Positions 1 to 8,554 of a stretch of DNA of 64,000 nucleotides are shown in pieces. Source of the DNA: Alcanivorax sp. S6407 (lineage in GTDB: Bacteria > Pseudomonadota > Gammaproteobacteria > Pseudomonadales > Alcanivoracaceae); the NCBI RefSeq assembly GCF_023016115.1, contig NZ_JALKBH010000004.1, positions 217,868 to 281,867 of the forward strand, written 5' to 3'. Position 1 is the first letter of the stretch. Each line of letters begins with the position of its first letter. The translations under genes and the position numbers were made by a program. The notes beneath the pieces are model-generated. The model did no database searches. It saw nothing but the letters and a program-made list of their open reading frames with translations, and was not told where the DNA came from.

Positions 1-1545
1 AACAATATCGTCCTCCGCCAGCACCCGGCTCACGGCGCCCCCTTCGGCGGCAACCCGATACAGGGTAGAACCTTGCTCGCTGTTGGCCACAAACAATACC
101 CGACCCCGGCTGTCCACATCCGCTATGACCCCGTAGTAACCCTGGTACTGATACAACGGCGTGCGGTTACGAAACAGGGTGCGAGTAGCACCATCCTGCA
201 CGAAGTAATAAAGGTCCTCGCCTTTTACTTCCACGCCGGAGTTGACCTTGGCGTAGAAGGTGTCACCCACATACAGCTGTGGCTGATCATAGGAACTGGC
301 CACATCGAAATAGACCGGCTCACCCGCAGCGGTATAGCCCTGAATGATTTGCCCGCGAGTATCGTCATTCAGATAGGCACTTTCACTGTAGAGCCCCTGA
401 TAGATCCGCCACGGCGTACTGTAGGCACTGGCAACGGACCAGGTCTCACCGTCATGCCGAATCAGCTCGCCCGCCCGGTATGTGGAGCGCTGTTTTTGCA
501 CCTCTCCACTCTGCCGGTTGAGCACCACATGGAAAGGGGCACGGACATCTTCCGGGCTGGCAAGGAAGAAGATCTCCTCGTCATCGCTGTTCAGCGCAGT
601 GAAGTGCCTGGAGGTTAATAACGGCTCACCTTCGCTGACGACCGCCAGGCTCGCCTGCTGCTCCTGCTCACGGGCCCAGTCAGCAAAGCTGTTGTCGAAA
701 TTGTTGCCAATGGCCTCACGCAGCGGTGCATTGGTCACAAACGGCAGGTACCAGTAGCGCGAGCGCATCTTGAAATAACGGTTGGTCGCATCCAGCCCGT
801 AATTCTCTGCCAGAAAATACTGATAGTGCCCGCCCAGCACATAGCTGCTCTCGCCATAGGGGAAATACAGCGTCTGGTTATAGACCCTTTCCGGCTGCAG
901 ATAACCGGCCCTGGCCTGGGCATTCACCAAGGCATCAAAACGGCCACTGTAAAGACGACCACCGTTGCCATGACGGGACTCGTTGAGTACCGCATTGCCT
1001 TCCAGCATGAAAGAGGACTCAAAGGCGTTGGGCACGATAGCCGGAAAGAACGGTGTCATCAGGGAGCCGTTGCCCAGCACCTTGTGCAAGGTGCTTGAAA
1101 CCCGGTTGTCCTTGGCATTGACCTGGTAGTTATGCGCAGTTTCGTGAAACAGCAACACATCCAGCCATGAGGTGGTGGAAAAATAATCCACTGCTGCAGC
1201 ACCGCCCACATAATTGATCTGACGGTTGTGGGGATACTGGGTAGAAAAGCCGTTGGCAATTTGATTGTTATCGGAAATCAGCCCCACATATAACGGCGAG
1301 TCCATCCGGTAACCGAAAGAGGCCTGGTAAGCCGGCTGAAGATGTTGCTCCACTCCGGCCGCATGCTCGGCGAATGCCTTGTTGTTCTCGGTAAAGATCA
1401 GCTCCGTGTCGCCCACCTGCGCCTTGTAGTAGGCGTCATCGTGTGGCACCACGGTCGGGTTGCGTTGCACCAGGGTCTCGCCATTAACAACGCCGGCGGC
1501 AACAAGCCCCGCCCATGCTATCAACCACATCCTGTTGTTTGTCAT
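1..1545 (-). CDS. Secreted HExxH-motif protein, metallopeptidase-like (3' end beyond window)
   Basis: An open frame of 515 codons runs from the ATG at 1545 off the left edge. The start is supported by a GAGAGG ribosome site five bases upstream. The first ~22 residues form a Sec signal peptide (a hydrophobic run after MTNNRMW), so the product is exported. Residues 131-138 read LLFHETAH, an HExxH zinc-site motif with H134 and H138. The later part (from about residue 400) repeats short segments such as YYFVQDGATRTLF and LYRVAAEGG, which look like TolB-type beta-propeller blades. I infer a periplasmic or lipoprotein-like zinc peptidase with a C-terminal propeller. I do not recognise a named family, and the C-terminus is missing here. 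Confidence 0.7.
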   Translation of the reverse strand, partial: MTNNRMWLIAWAGLVAAGVVNGETLVQRNPTVVPHDDAYYKAQVGDTELIFTENNKAFAEHAAGVEQHLQPAYQASFGYRMDSPLYVGLISDNNQIANGFSTQYPHNRQINYVGGAAAVDYFSTTSWLDVLLFHETAHNYQVNAKDNRVSSTLHKVLGNGSLMTPFFPAIVPNAFESSFMLEGNAVLNESRHGNGGRLYSGRFDALVNAQARAGYLQPERVYNQTLYFPYGESSYVLGGHYQYFLAENYGLDATNRYFKMRSRYWYLPFVTNAPLREAIGNNFDNSFADWAREQEQQASLAVVSEGEPLLTSRHFTALNSDDEEIFFLASPEDVRAPFHVVLNRQSGEVQKQRSTYRAGELIRHDGETWSVASAYSTPWRIYQGLYSESAYLNDDTRGQIIQGYTAAGEPVYFDVASSYDQPQLYVGDTFYAKVNSGVEVKGEDLYYFVQDGATRTLFRNRTPLYQYQGYYGVIADVDSRGRVLFVANSEQGSTLYRVAAEGGAVSRVLAEDDIV

Positions 1546-1606
1546 CGTCCTCTCAGCCCCACAGACCACTGGCGACATCTAAGCAGATGCCCCCATCTCG
1601 CGCCAT

Positions 1607-1635
1607 TACACAGAGTCACAGAATTCACGGTTTGA
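1607..1635. repeat. Nonamer-period array, degenerate copy
   Basis: The bases read as degenerate 9-bp units (TTACACAGA, GTCACAGAA, TTCACGGTT). This is the same pattern seen more clearly near 3740, 6115, 14560, 14710 and 47275. It lies between two divergent genes, in the leader of the lipoprotein hydrolase at 1748. Confidence 0.5.
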
Positions 1636-1747
1636 TAACCAAGCCCCACCGCATACCAACAGCGGTGCATGTTCACATTCTTTAACCTCAGTCGCACTTG
1701 CCAATCCTCCGCCGAAATGACAACAAATAACAACGACGAGGCTGAAC

Positions 1748-3718
1748 ATGTTCCTGTCACACGCACATCGTATGCCTGCGCTGGCCGCCGGCACTCTGGC
1801 GCTTTCCCTAATGCTTTCCGCCTGTGGTGGAGGCAGCGGCAGCAGCCCGGTGGTGAACAACCCGGCACCTCCCGCCAGTCCGGAGCCGCCCACCCCCAAT
1901 GTGGGCGAACCCGCACCGGAACCGGAAGCCCCCAAAACGGTGAATCTCACCTGGCCCGAGGCCTACCAGCGTGACGCGGACTACCCCGGCACCGTGACCC
2001 TTCCGCAGCAACTGATCACCATGCGTGACGGCATTCGACTGGCCGCCAGCATCACCTTGCCGGCGGATGAAAACGGTAACGCTGTTGACGGTCAGTTTCC
2101 GGTCATTGCTACCTTTACCGGCTATAACCAGTTCTATTCCGGCATGATCCTGTCTGACACCACACTGGTGGAAAAGGGCTATGCCTACATCACCGTGGAC
2201 ATGCGTGGCACCGGCGCATCGGAGGGCAGCTGGCAGGCCTTCAGCCAGATCGATCACGACGACATCGCCGAACTGGTGGATTACATCAAGACCCAGCCCT
2301 GGAGCAACGGCACCATCGGCATGAACGGCGCCTCTTATATGGGCATCACCGGTCTGCTGGCCGGCGCCACTGCTGACCCGGCAGTGAAGGCGATCTTCGC
2401 GGTGGTTCCCATGGGCGATGCCTACCGTGACGTGGTGTTCGGTGGCGGGCAGGTAAATGCCGGCTTTATTCCCCTTTGGGTCACCCTGGTCACCGGCCTG
2501 AGCCTGATCCCGACTCCCGTGGGTTTTGACAACAGCGATCCCGGCTACAGCCTTACCACCCTGCTGCAGCATCTGCAGGGCACCCTGACCGATTTTCAGG
2601 TGCCGGTGGTGGCCGGCGCCCTGATCGGTGACGAGAATGTCTACGACACCGAGTTCTGGCGAATTCGCTCCCCCATCGAAAAGATTGACCAGATCAGCGC
2701 CCCCACCTTTGTGGTTGGTGGACTGCATGACATTTTCCAGCGTGGCGAACCACTGATCTATGAAGGCCTCAAGGATCACACCGACGCCAAGCTGTTGATC
2801 GGCCCCTGGACCCACATCGAAGGCTCCTTCGGTTCCGGCCTGCCCGCCGACGGTGTACCGGATCTGGCCAGCATCCGTCTTGCCTGGTTCGATCATTACC
2901 TCAAGGGCATCGATACCGGCGCCGAGGCTTATCCTCCGGTTACCCAGTTCTACAAGGGTGAAGAGCGTTACGTCACCGCCGCTGACTGGCCGCATCCGCA
3001 GGCACATGCCGAAACTTTCTACCTGCATGGCAAACCCCTGCTGCCGCAGTTGGGCACCATTACCCATCAGGCACCCGCCGCCAGCTACCAGACCAGCCTG
3101 CTGCAGACCCCACTCAATGGTCTGTGCTCCGCCAGTGCCAGCCAGTGGACCGCCGGCGTACTGGGCATGATCACCCCACCCTGTGCGGAACAGGACAATG
3201 TGGTCAACCTGCTTGAAGCGGTTTACACCAGCGAGCCACTCAGCGAGCCCATGGCCATCAATGGCCCCATCACCGGTCAGATCTGGGCATCCACCACCGC
3301 GTTCGATACCAACGTGACCCTACGCATCAGTGCGGTGGACGAATACGGCATCGCCCGTCCGCTCACCCAGGGCATCCAGATGGCCTCCATGAGCGCCAAT
3401 GATCCGCAGCGCGCCCGCTATATGGATGACCAACTGATCCAGCCCTGGCACCCCTACAGCGCCGAGTCAAAACGGACCATCACCCCGTTCGAACCCTTCC
3501 AGGCAGATGTGGAAGTCTTTCCCACCAGTGCCGTGATTGCCGCCGGTGAGCGCCTGCGCATCAGCGTTGGCGCCAGCGATCTGCCCCATGGCATCAGCCC
3601 GATCCCGGACCTGCTCGCCAGCCTGCTCGGCGCCCTGACCGTCTACAGCACCCCGGCCATGCCCTCCCGGGTCAACATCCCGCTGGTACCGCTGGACGCC
3701 CTGCAGCCCGCCGACTGA
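1748..3718 (+). CDS. CocE/NonD-type S15 family hydrolase, lipoprotein
   Basis: A 656-residue alpha/beta hydrolase of the X-Pro dipeptidyl-peptidase/CocE (S15) type. The N-terminus is a lipoprotein signal with lipobox LSAC (C26), followed by a Gly/Ser/Pro-rich tether to about residue 60. The catalytic triad can be read directly: S196 in GASYMG, D328 in GGLHD and H356 in GPWTH. The DMRGTGASEG segment near residue 155 is the usual oxyanion-region signature. The C-terminal third (from ~480) matches the jelly-roll domain of S15 enzymes. The family cleaves acyl esters or amides such as cocaine or N-terminal X-Pro; the substrate here is unknown. The ATG is preceded by GAGG. The gene stands alone, divergent from the HExxH gene. 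Confidence 0.85.
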   Translation: MFLSHAHRMPALAAGTLALSLMLSACGGGSGSSPVVNNPAPPASPEPPTPNVGEPAPEPEAPKTVNLTWPEAYQRDADYPGTVTLPQQLITMRDGIRLAASITLPADENGNAVDGQFPVIATFTGYNQFYSGMILSDTTLVEKGYAYITVDMRGTGASEGSWQAFSQIDHDDIAELVDYIKTQPWSNGTIGMNGASYMGITGLLAGATADPAVKAIFAVVPMGDAYRDVVFGGGQVNAGFIPLWVTLVTGLSLIPTPVGFDNSDPGYSLTTLLQHLQGTLTDFQVPVVAGALIGDENVYDTEFWRIRSPIEKIDQISAPTFVVGGLHDIFQRGEPLIYEGLKDHTDAKLLIGPWTHIEGSFGSGLPADGVPDLASIRLAWFDHYLKGIDTGAEAYPPVTQFYKGEERYVTAADWPHPQAHAETFYLHGKPLLPQLGTITHQAPAASYQTSLLQTPLNGLCSASASQWTAGVLGMITPPCAEQDNVVNLLEAVYTSEPLSEPMAINGPITGQIWASTTAFDTNVTLRISAVDEYGIARPLTQGIQMASMSANDPQRARYMDDQLIQPWHPYSAESKRTITPFEPFQADVEVFPTSAVIAAGERLRISVGASDLPHGISPIPDLLASLLGALTVYSTPAMPSRVNIPLVPLDALQPAD

Positions 3719-3735
3719 AAGAAGGTTTCACCGCC

Positions 3736-3793
3736 GGGCACACAGTATTCACTGAGGTAAACCAACCGGTTTCCTCAGTGATCTCTGTGCTGA
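3736..3793. repeat. Nonamer-period inverted repeat downstream of the S15 hydrolase
   Basis: Two 9-bp-period arms (CACACAGTA/TTCACTGAG and TCAGTGATC/TCTGTGCTG) face each other. Bases 3750-3780 fold as a hairpin with CACTGAGG pairing to CCTCAGTG and AAACC to GGTTT. It could act as a 3' hairpin for the upstream gene, but there is no T-tract. The following bases (3806-3850) carry a GCGTGTTGCGTGAAGCGTG heptad-period stretch like those near 6160, 35270 and 47465. Apart from these repeats the 274-bp gap holds nothing I can name. Confidence 0.55.
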
Positions 3794-3992
3794 ATCCGCT
3801 TTTGATCTTTGCGCAGCGCGTGTTGCGTGAAGCGTGCCGCAGCCGCAGAGCGGCCCCCAAAACTGCCAGCTCTCTCCCCCAAAAGCCCCCAGGAAACCAC
3901 TCATCATTTCCTTGCTCCACAGGGGGTGACGGTCATTTTTTCGCCATGTAGAATCGCCGGCCTTTTTTTCGTCATGACGCCCTGGAGCCGCC

Positions 3993-5237
3993 ATGTCTTA
4001 CGGCACCGTTTTATCCGGCAAACGCGTATTTTTTCTTTCCCTGGCACTGGCCCTCGGCGGCTTCGGGATCGGCAGTGGCGAGTTCGTCATCATGGGCCTG
4101 ATCAGCCGGGTGGCCAGCGACTTGCTGGTGTCTCCCGCCGATGTGGGCTATGCCATCAGCAGCTACGCCCTGGGCGTGGTATTGGGCGCCCCGGTGATCT
4201 CTGCACTGTCTGCACGGCTGCCCCGCCGCGCCCTGTTAATCACACTGATGCTGGTATTCGCGCTAGCCAATGTGGCCAGTGCCTTCGCCGCAGATTTCCA
4301 GACCTTCGTGGTACTGCGCTTCCTTGCCGGCCTGCCCCATGGCGCCTACTTTGGCGTGGCCGCTCTGGTCGCGGCCTCGGCAGTGCCCTACCACAAACGG
4401 GCCCGCGCGGTGGCGCGAGTCATGAGCGGCCTGACCGTGGCCATTCTGGCAGGCGCGCCACTGGCAACCTGGGCTGGCAACCAGTTTGGCTGGGAAATTG
4501 CTTTTGTTGGCGTCGGCGTGATTGCCCTGTTCACCGCCTTGCTGATCTGGCTGTGGGTGCCAGCACAGGCTGCAGATCCGCAAGCCAGCCCCGCGCGGGA
4601 ATTGTCCGCCCTGCTTAACCAGCAACTGCTGTTCACCCTGGGGGTGGCCAGCATCGGTTTCGGCGGCATGTTTGCCGTGTTCAGCTATGTGATGCCCACC
4701 TTGACCGAGCAAGCCGGCATGGCAGAACAATGGGGGCCTCTGGTGCTGATGGTCTTCGGCATCGGCACCATCATCGGCAATCTGGTCGGCGCCCGTTTGG
4801 CGGATGGCAATTTGCTGCGCGCCATTCCGCTGATTCTGGGCTGGTGTGTACTGGTGCAGGGCGGATTTTTCTTCGCCGCCGATCATGTCATCGCCGGCAT
4901 TGTCTTCGTGGCGCTGGTGGGCACCTGCATGGCCATGGGCCCGGCTCTGCAGACCCGCCTGATGGATGTGGCCGGTGACGGTCAGACCATGGCCGCCTCC
5001 ATGAACCACGCGGCCTTCAATATGGCCAATGCGCTTGGCGCCTGGCTAGCCGGCATCACCGTCAAAAGTGGCGCCGTCTGGTCCACCACCGGGCTGGTGG
5101 GCGCCGCCCTGGCCGTCGGCGGCCTGCTGGTTTTTCTGGCTGGCCGGCGCCTGGAAAAACATCAAGGGAAGGTGGCATCTCTCCACACTCCACTCCCGCA
5201 GGGCAATACGAATATCACCACCCTGGATGCCCGCTAG
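3993..5237 (+). CDS. MFS transporter, DHA1 family (AraJ/YdhP-like exporter)
   Basis: A 414-residue inner-membrane protein with about twelve hydrophobic segments, the length and pattern of the DHA1 drug/sugar-efflux branch of the major facilitator superfamily. Residues 95-115 (RFLAGLPHGAYFGVAALVA) match the conserved TM4 region of AraJ/YdhP-like exporters, and GFGIGSGEFVIMGL in TM1 is also typical. The family uses the proton gradient to expel sugars, arabinose polymers or drugs. The substrate cannot be told from sequence. No partner gene lies beside it. Its last four bases overlap the end of the convergent outer-membrane gene. Confidence 0.85.
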   Translation: MSYGTVLSGKRVFFLSLALALGGFGIGSGEFVIMGLISRVASDLLVSPADVGYAISSYALGVVLGAPVISALSARLPRRALLITLMLVFALANVASAFAADFQTFVVLRFLAGLPHGAYFGVAALVAASAVPYHKRARAVARVMSGLTVAILAGAPLATWAGNQFGWEIAFVGVGVIALFTALLIWLWVPAQAADPQASPARELSALLNQQLLFTLGVASIGFGGMFAVFSYVMPTLTEQAGMAEQWGPLVLMVFGIGTIIGNLVGARLADGNLLRAIPLILGWCVLVQGGFFFAADHVIAGIVFVALVGTCMAMGPALQTRLMDVAGDGQTMAASMNHAAFNMANALGAWLAGITVKSGAVWSTTGLVGAALAVGGLLVFLAGRRLEKHQGKVASLHTPLPQGNTNITTLDAR

Positions 5238-5803
5238 AAGCGGCTGATAAAACCAATATTGATGGTGGTGAGATCAAAGTCATCATCATCATCCAGCTGC
5301 ACCCATTCCGCGTAGAGCGCGGCTGTCTCGCCAAGATTGACATCCACGCCAGCGCCATAGGACGGGTCGCTGGCGGTCACTTCCTCGGTTTCCCGGTTAG
5401 TGGAACTGCCCAGCAGACCACTTTCCGTGACTTCCAGCGTCACATCGGCCTTAGCCGTCGAATGCCCCAGCAACACATACGGCGCCACCGGCTGACGACG
5501 ATCAAGACCCAGTTTGACGTAAGCCCCAACCAACCACTCTGGATCCAGGGTGAGAACTGCCGCATCCCCGACCACCAGATCATCATCATCTATGCCGTAA
5601 CCCAGGCGCCCCTCCAGAGACACATAGGGATTGATATGCATCCCGAAGCGAGTCTGAAAAGCTTCCGGCTCGATATCCTCTGCGCTGGTTTCCTGATTCA
5701 GCATGCTGTAGTGGAGACCAAAATACCCCTCCTGATCATAGACCTCCTCAGCAAATGCCGGCACACACAGCGCCACGAGTGCCAGCGGTATGAGTTTTTT
5801 CAT
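5234..5803 (-). CDS. Small outer-membrane beta-barrel protein (porin-like)
   Basis: A 189-residue protein with a clear Sec signal (MKKLIPLALVALCVPAFA, cleavage before EEVYDQ). It then shows alternating strands and ends in phenylalanine (GFISRF), the usual Bam recognition end of outer-membrane barrels. The size and the LEGRLGYGIDDDD and AWLVGAYVKLG-type strands fit the OmpA-like transmembrane or OMP_b-brl class with eight strands. An acidic stretch (LDDDDDFDLTT) lies near the C-terminus. The start has a GGAGAAGGA ribosome site. Its role is unknown; it may be structural or a small-molecule porin. Confidence 0.75.
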   Translation of the reverse strand: MKKLIPLALVALCVPAFAEEVYDQEGYFGLHYSMLNQETSAEDIEPEAFQTRFGMHINPYVSLEGRLGYGIDDDDLVVGDAAVLTLDPEWLVGAYVKLGLDRRQPVAPYVLLGHSTAKADVTLEVTESGLLGSSTNRETEEVTASDPSYGAGVDVNLGETAALYAEWVQLDDDDDFDLTTINIGFISRF

Positions 5804-6112
5804 TGTCCTTCTCCCTGATTGTTCACAATCCCGTTACAACGGAAAACACCGCCACAGAAGATTGATAAAAAGATCGAAAATGTCAGTGAGAGTATGCAGC
5901 CGCCAACGGGAAAGTGAGGTGAAGCTCAGAGCGCCCCAAAAAATGGTTCATCGCGGGTTTGCGGGAATCTGCTGCTCCAGCGCTTTACTCCGCCCTGAGT
6001 GAGATTGATGCCATGGGGGGCAACTTGCGGAACGAAGGGGGTTTTGATCCCGGGTTTTGTTCGCCCCTCCAGTGGGGCTCCTAAAACAAGAACAGCAACA
6101 CTTCGCCATTCG

Positions 6113-6143
6113 CGCTCAGTGAACTCTGCGCCCTCTGTGGTAA
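6113..6143. repeat. Nonamer-period array
   Basis: Units CTCAGTGAA, CTCTGCGCC and CTCTGTGGT lie in series, followed by AAATCC. This is the reverse-facing form of the array seen at 14557. About fifteen bases on lies a 7-bp-period stretch (GCGTGTTGCGTGATGC) that runs up to the terminator at 6206. Confidence 0.55.
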
Positions 6144-6205
6144 ATCCGCTTTGGATCTTTGCGTGTTGCGTGATGCATGTAGCGTGTTGCAGCCGCAGAG
6201 CGACC

Positions 6206-6233
6206 AAAAAAAAGGCCGCACAAGGGTGCGGCC
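6206..6233 (-). terminator. Intrinsic terminator of the candidate RNA
   Basis: The stem GGCCGCAC/GTGCGGCC with a four-base loop (6214-6233) is followed, on the minus strand, by eight T (6206-6213). The T-tract is on the minus strand only, which fixes the direction. Confidence 0.75.
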
Positions 6234-6395
6234 TAACGACCTGTGCCTGGGGGGCAGCAGGTTATCGGCATTCACAACACGTCATGGAACCGTCCACAAG
6301 GACTGAACCTGCATGATGGAATCAGCAGAAAATTGTATGGGGTGGTGAGGCAATACGGGGCACAGGCCCGCTTTCTAGACAGGTCATAATGAGCT
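6206..6395 (-). ncRNA. Candidate structured small RNA ending in an intrinsic terminator
   Basis: Read on the minus strand, three nested pairings can be drawn. CCTGTGCC (6359-6366) pairs with GGCACAGG (6240-6247). GCAGGTT (6306-6312) pairs with AACCTGC (6257-6263). A GTCC/GGAC hairpin (6292-6303) sits at the tip. A GC-rich terminator hairpin with eight U follows at 6206-6233. No plausible coding frame feeds this terminator, so a free-standing RNA of about 190 nt is the simplest reading. A rod-like fold recalls 6S RNA, but the conserved 6S 3' portion is absent and no neighbouring ygfA gene is present. The 5' end is a guess; no convincing promoter was found. Confidence 0.35.
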
Positions 6396-6837
6396 CTCCC
6401 AAGTCCTTTTGTTCTTGCTCTCGGCCTGCTTCTAATACGTTGTTGTCAGGCCGTTATCGTTATCTTGTTTGTCTTTCTTGTCAGGCGTTGCATTGTCTGA
6501 AGACATTGTTATATGCATCGCCGCGCGTAAACACAATCCCTTGTTTACGGCTACAGGCCGGGCGGTCGATTTTCCCGGGTTTCCGGTTGAATCCGCACCA
6601 CGAATGGCCTTCATTGGTTTCGAGAATGCGCCGCTTGCCGGTGACAAACCGTGATCCGCCTCACACTCAACAAAAGCCAACAAAGAATATCCCTTCGGTT
6701 ACGTGCGGGATGCCCGACGCCAGGCGACATGACACCGCCTGCACCGCTGGCTGCAAGCCAGAAGCTTCGAGCTGTGAGCTGCGTCCGTTTTGATTTAGAA
6801 AGGCCCCAAAGTTCCTGAGCTTCTGCATTTCTACGAA

Positions 6838-6975
6838 GCCGCTGCAGGAACGTAGCGTAGCGGAGTAACGCACGTAGTGCGGCCCCGAAGGGGTGAGCGG
6901 AGCGAATAACGAGCCTGCTCGCGATCCGAGCCCAGGCGAGGCAGGGATCCCGGAAACGCATTTCCAATCCACAGG
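6838..6975. repeat. Expanded REP-like element
   Basis: A REP-like palindrome (CGAGCCTGCTCGCGATCCGAGC at 6910-6931) is preceded by about 60 bp of GGAACGTAGCG...GCGAATAAC. That extra block also occurs near 39470 and 56595 in the same position within a REP. It contains small palindromes of its own (GCACGTAGTGC, CCCCGAAGGGG). Confidence 0.6.
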
Positions 6976-6982
6976 GACATTC

Positions 6983-7079
6983 CTGAGTTCCGAGTCACGA
7001 GAAGCGAGTTCCGAAAGGCAAAACCTGGAGGTTCCCGGGGGTTGCCGTTCGCAACTCGAAACTCGTCACTCGCTTCTGA
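6983..7079. repeat. Facing pair of heptad-period arrays (CGAGTTN family)
   Basis: The left arm (6983-7018) reads as 7-bp units TGAGTTC, CGAGTCA, CGAGAAG, CGAGTTC, CGAAAGG. The right arm (7048-7079) is its reverse-complement style: TCGCAAC, TCGAAAC, TCGTCAC, TCGCTTC. About 30 bp separate them. A further array, GCGTCAG GCGTCAG GCATCCA GCATCCG, follows at 7109-7139, right beside the envZ stop. Confidence 0.7.
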
Positions 7080-7144
7080 CACTAACTTCTGCCAGCACCC
7101 CGGTTTTAGCGTCAGGCGTCAGGCATCCAGCATCCGGCGCAAAG

Positions 7145-8461
7145 CTACCTCACCCCGGCAGAAAGCGACTCCGGCTGCACAAACTGGCCGGTGACCGGGA
7201 ACCGCACGGTAACCAGCAGCCCGCCATGGGGATGGTTGGCCAGGGTCATTTCACCGTGATGCATGTCCACGATGCGCTTGACGATAGCCAGCCCCAGGCC
7301 GCTGCCACTGAGAGTGCGCGCCTTTTCCCCCCGGGAGAATGGCTGCAGCAACAGGGGAATATCTTCTTCTTTCACCCCCTTGCCGTGATCGCGCAGGGTG
7401 AGCACCACCACGTTGTCTTGCACCGCGGTACGGATCTCTACCGGTGACGCGCCATACTTGAGGGCATTGCCGATCAGGTTGGCGAGCATGCGTTTCACGG
7501 TGAGGCGTTTGAGCATCATCCGCGGCAGGTCATCCAGCTCAAAGCGCAGTTGCTCCGCCGGGTACTTGCCCGCCACTTCCTGAATCAGACCATTGAGGTT
7601 CTCGAAGTCGGGCGTTTCATCAGCACCGTCACGGATAAAGGCGATGAACTGGTCAAGGATCGCATCCATGTCCTCAATGTCTTCGATGATGCCTTTGGCC
7701 AGCTCTTCATCCTGCATGAATTCCGCCGACAGGCGCAGACGGGTGAGCGGGGTACGCAGGTCATGGGAGACCCCAGCCAGCAGCAATGCCCGGTCGCGCT
7801 GGGCCTGCTGTAGATCGCTGGTCATGCGATTGAACGCCGCGTTCACCGCCTGAATCTCTTCCGGCCCCAGGGTGGTATCCAGCACCGGCACCGCTTCCCC
7901 ACGCCCCACCTTCAGCGCCACCCTCGCCAGCCGCCGCAACGGCAGGTTCAGGCCACGGGCGATCAACAAGCCACCGATAATCGCCAGCAGCGGCACCGTC
8001 ACCCCCCAGCCGAGCAGCAGGTAACGATCATAATCTCGGAAGAATTCCATCGGCACTCGCAGCCAGTTGCCCTGGAAGGAGGGCGCACTGACCCACAATA
8101 CCGGCTGCCGGTTGTCCTCCAGCCGCACCAGCACTGGCTCATTCAACATCTGCTCCAGCTCTTCCTGAAAGCGACTGACCACCGGCTGGGACAACAGCAT
8201 GGTGCCCTGATGCAGGTTGCTGGGGCTGGCCACTTCGATACTGGTGGCACCGGCCAGCCGGCGCGCCAGGCGGGCATCCTCATCACCGCTTTCGGTAAAT
8301 GCCAGTTCCGCCTGCAGCACGGTGAGCCGGGCGTACTCACGAATCCCGGGCAAATAGGCATTGCGCGCAAAGAACCACAGGGTCAGCGCCTGACTGATAC
8401 CAATCACCAGCCCTACCACAATGGCAGAGCGAACAAAGGCCGTACGGGGATAGAGTTTCAT
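7145..8461 (-). CDS. envZ: EnvZ-type osmosensor histidine kinase
   Basis: A 438-residue inner-membrane sensor kinase, close to the 450 of E. coli EnvZ. TM1 spans about residues 12-33, a periplasmic domain follows to ~150, then TM2 (~152-170) and a HAMP linker. H233 in [13 protein letters not shown] is the phospho-accepting histidine, and this motif is the one typical of EnvZ. The ATPase domain shows the N box ([10 protein letters not shown]) and the G box ([12 protein letters not shown]). It should phosphorylate the OmpR made from the gene 93 bp upstream. The ATG has only a weak ribosome site, and the whole gap between the two genes is a heptad-repeat hairpin. Confidence 0.9.
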   Translation of the reverse strand: MKLYPRTAFVRSAIVVGLVIGISQALTLWFFARNAYLPGIREYARLTVLQAELAFTESGDEDARLARRLAGATSIEVASPSNLHQGTMLLSQPVVSRFQEELEQMLNEPVLVRLEDNRQPVLWVSAPSFQGNWLRVPMEFFRDYDRYLLLGWGVTVPLLAIIGGLLIARGLNLPLRRLARVALKVGRGEAVPVLDTTLGPEEIQAVNAAFNRMTSDLQQAQRDRALLLAGVSHDLRTPLTRLRLSAEFMQDEELAKGIIEDIEDMDAILDQFIAFIRDGADETPDFENLNGLIQEVAGKYPAEQLRFELDDLPRMMLKRLTVKRMLANLIGNALKYGASPVEIRTAVQDNVVVLTLRDHGKGVKEEDIPLLLQPFSRGEKARTLSGSGLGLAIVKRIVDMHHGEMTLANHPHGGLLVTVRFPVTGQFVQPESLSAGVR

Positions 8462-8478
8462 GGATAGGTCGCCAGAGG

Positions 8479-8553
8479 CTGGACGCCTGACGCCCGACGC
8501 GGAAAAGAACGCCCGGCTTCAGGCGTCATGCATCCGGCGTCCAGCGTCAAGCG
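8479..8553. repeat. Heptad-array hairpin filling the ompR-envZ gap
   Basis: The left arm (8479-8502: CTGGACG CCTGACG CCCGACG) and right arm (8518-8553: CAGGCGT CATGCAT CCGGCGT CCAGCGT CAAGCGC) have a 7-bp period and pair with each other. CTGGACGCC (8479-8487) matches GGCGTCCAG (8536-8544) perfectly. The repeat lies inside an operon, just upstream of the envZ start. It could lower envZ translation or partly terminate the transcript. Confidence 0.7.
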
Positions 8554-8554
8554 C

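Larger units (their letters stand above)
5804..7144. other. 1.3-kb intergenic region with repeats and a candidate RNA, no credible gene
   Basis: The reading frames here are short, lack ribosome sites and have composition unlike their neighbours, so I call no protein. The region holds a nonamer array (6113-6143), a heptad-period stretch (about 6158-6195), a candidate structured RNA with terminator on the minus strand (6206-6395), an expanded REP-like element (6838-6975), a facing pair of heptad arrays (6983-7018 and 7048-7079) and a further heptad array (7109-7139). It separates the barrel gene, read leftward, from the end of envZ. Confidence 0.6.

Noticed and set aside
1808..3067. A 419-codon open frame opposite the S15 hydrolase
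   Set aside because: It mirrors a gene with a full catalytic triad and lipoprotein signal. High GC in codon position three leaves the opposite strand open. No ribosome site and no known domain.
6206..6395. Calling the structured RNA 6S, RNase P, tmRNA or SRP RNA
   Set aside because: 6S 3' portion, the RNase P GAGGAAAGUCC core, a tmRNA tRNA-like end and the SRP GGAAGCAGC loop are all absent.
6389..6793. Frame of 134 codons in the 1.3-kb gap
   Set aside because: No ribosome site, Cys/Ser/Arg-rich composition, and it crosses the candidate RNA region and repeat DNA.
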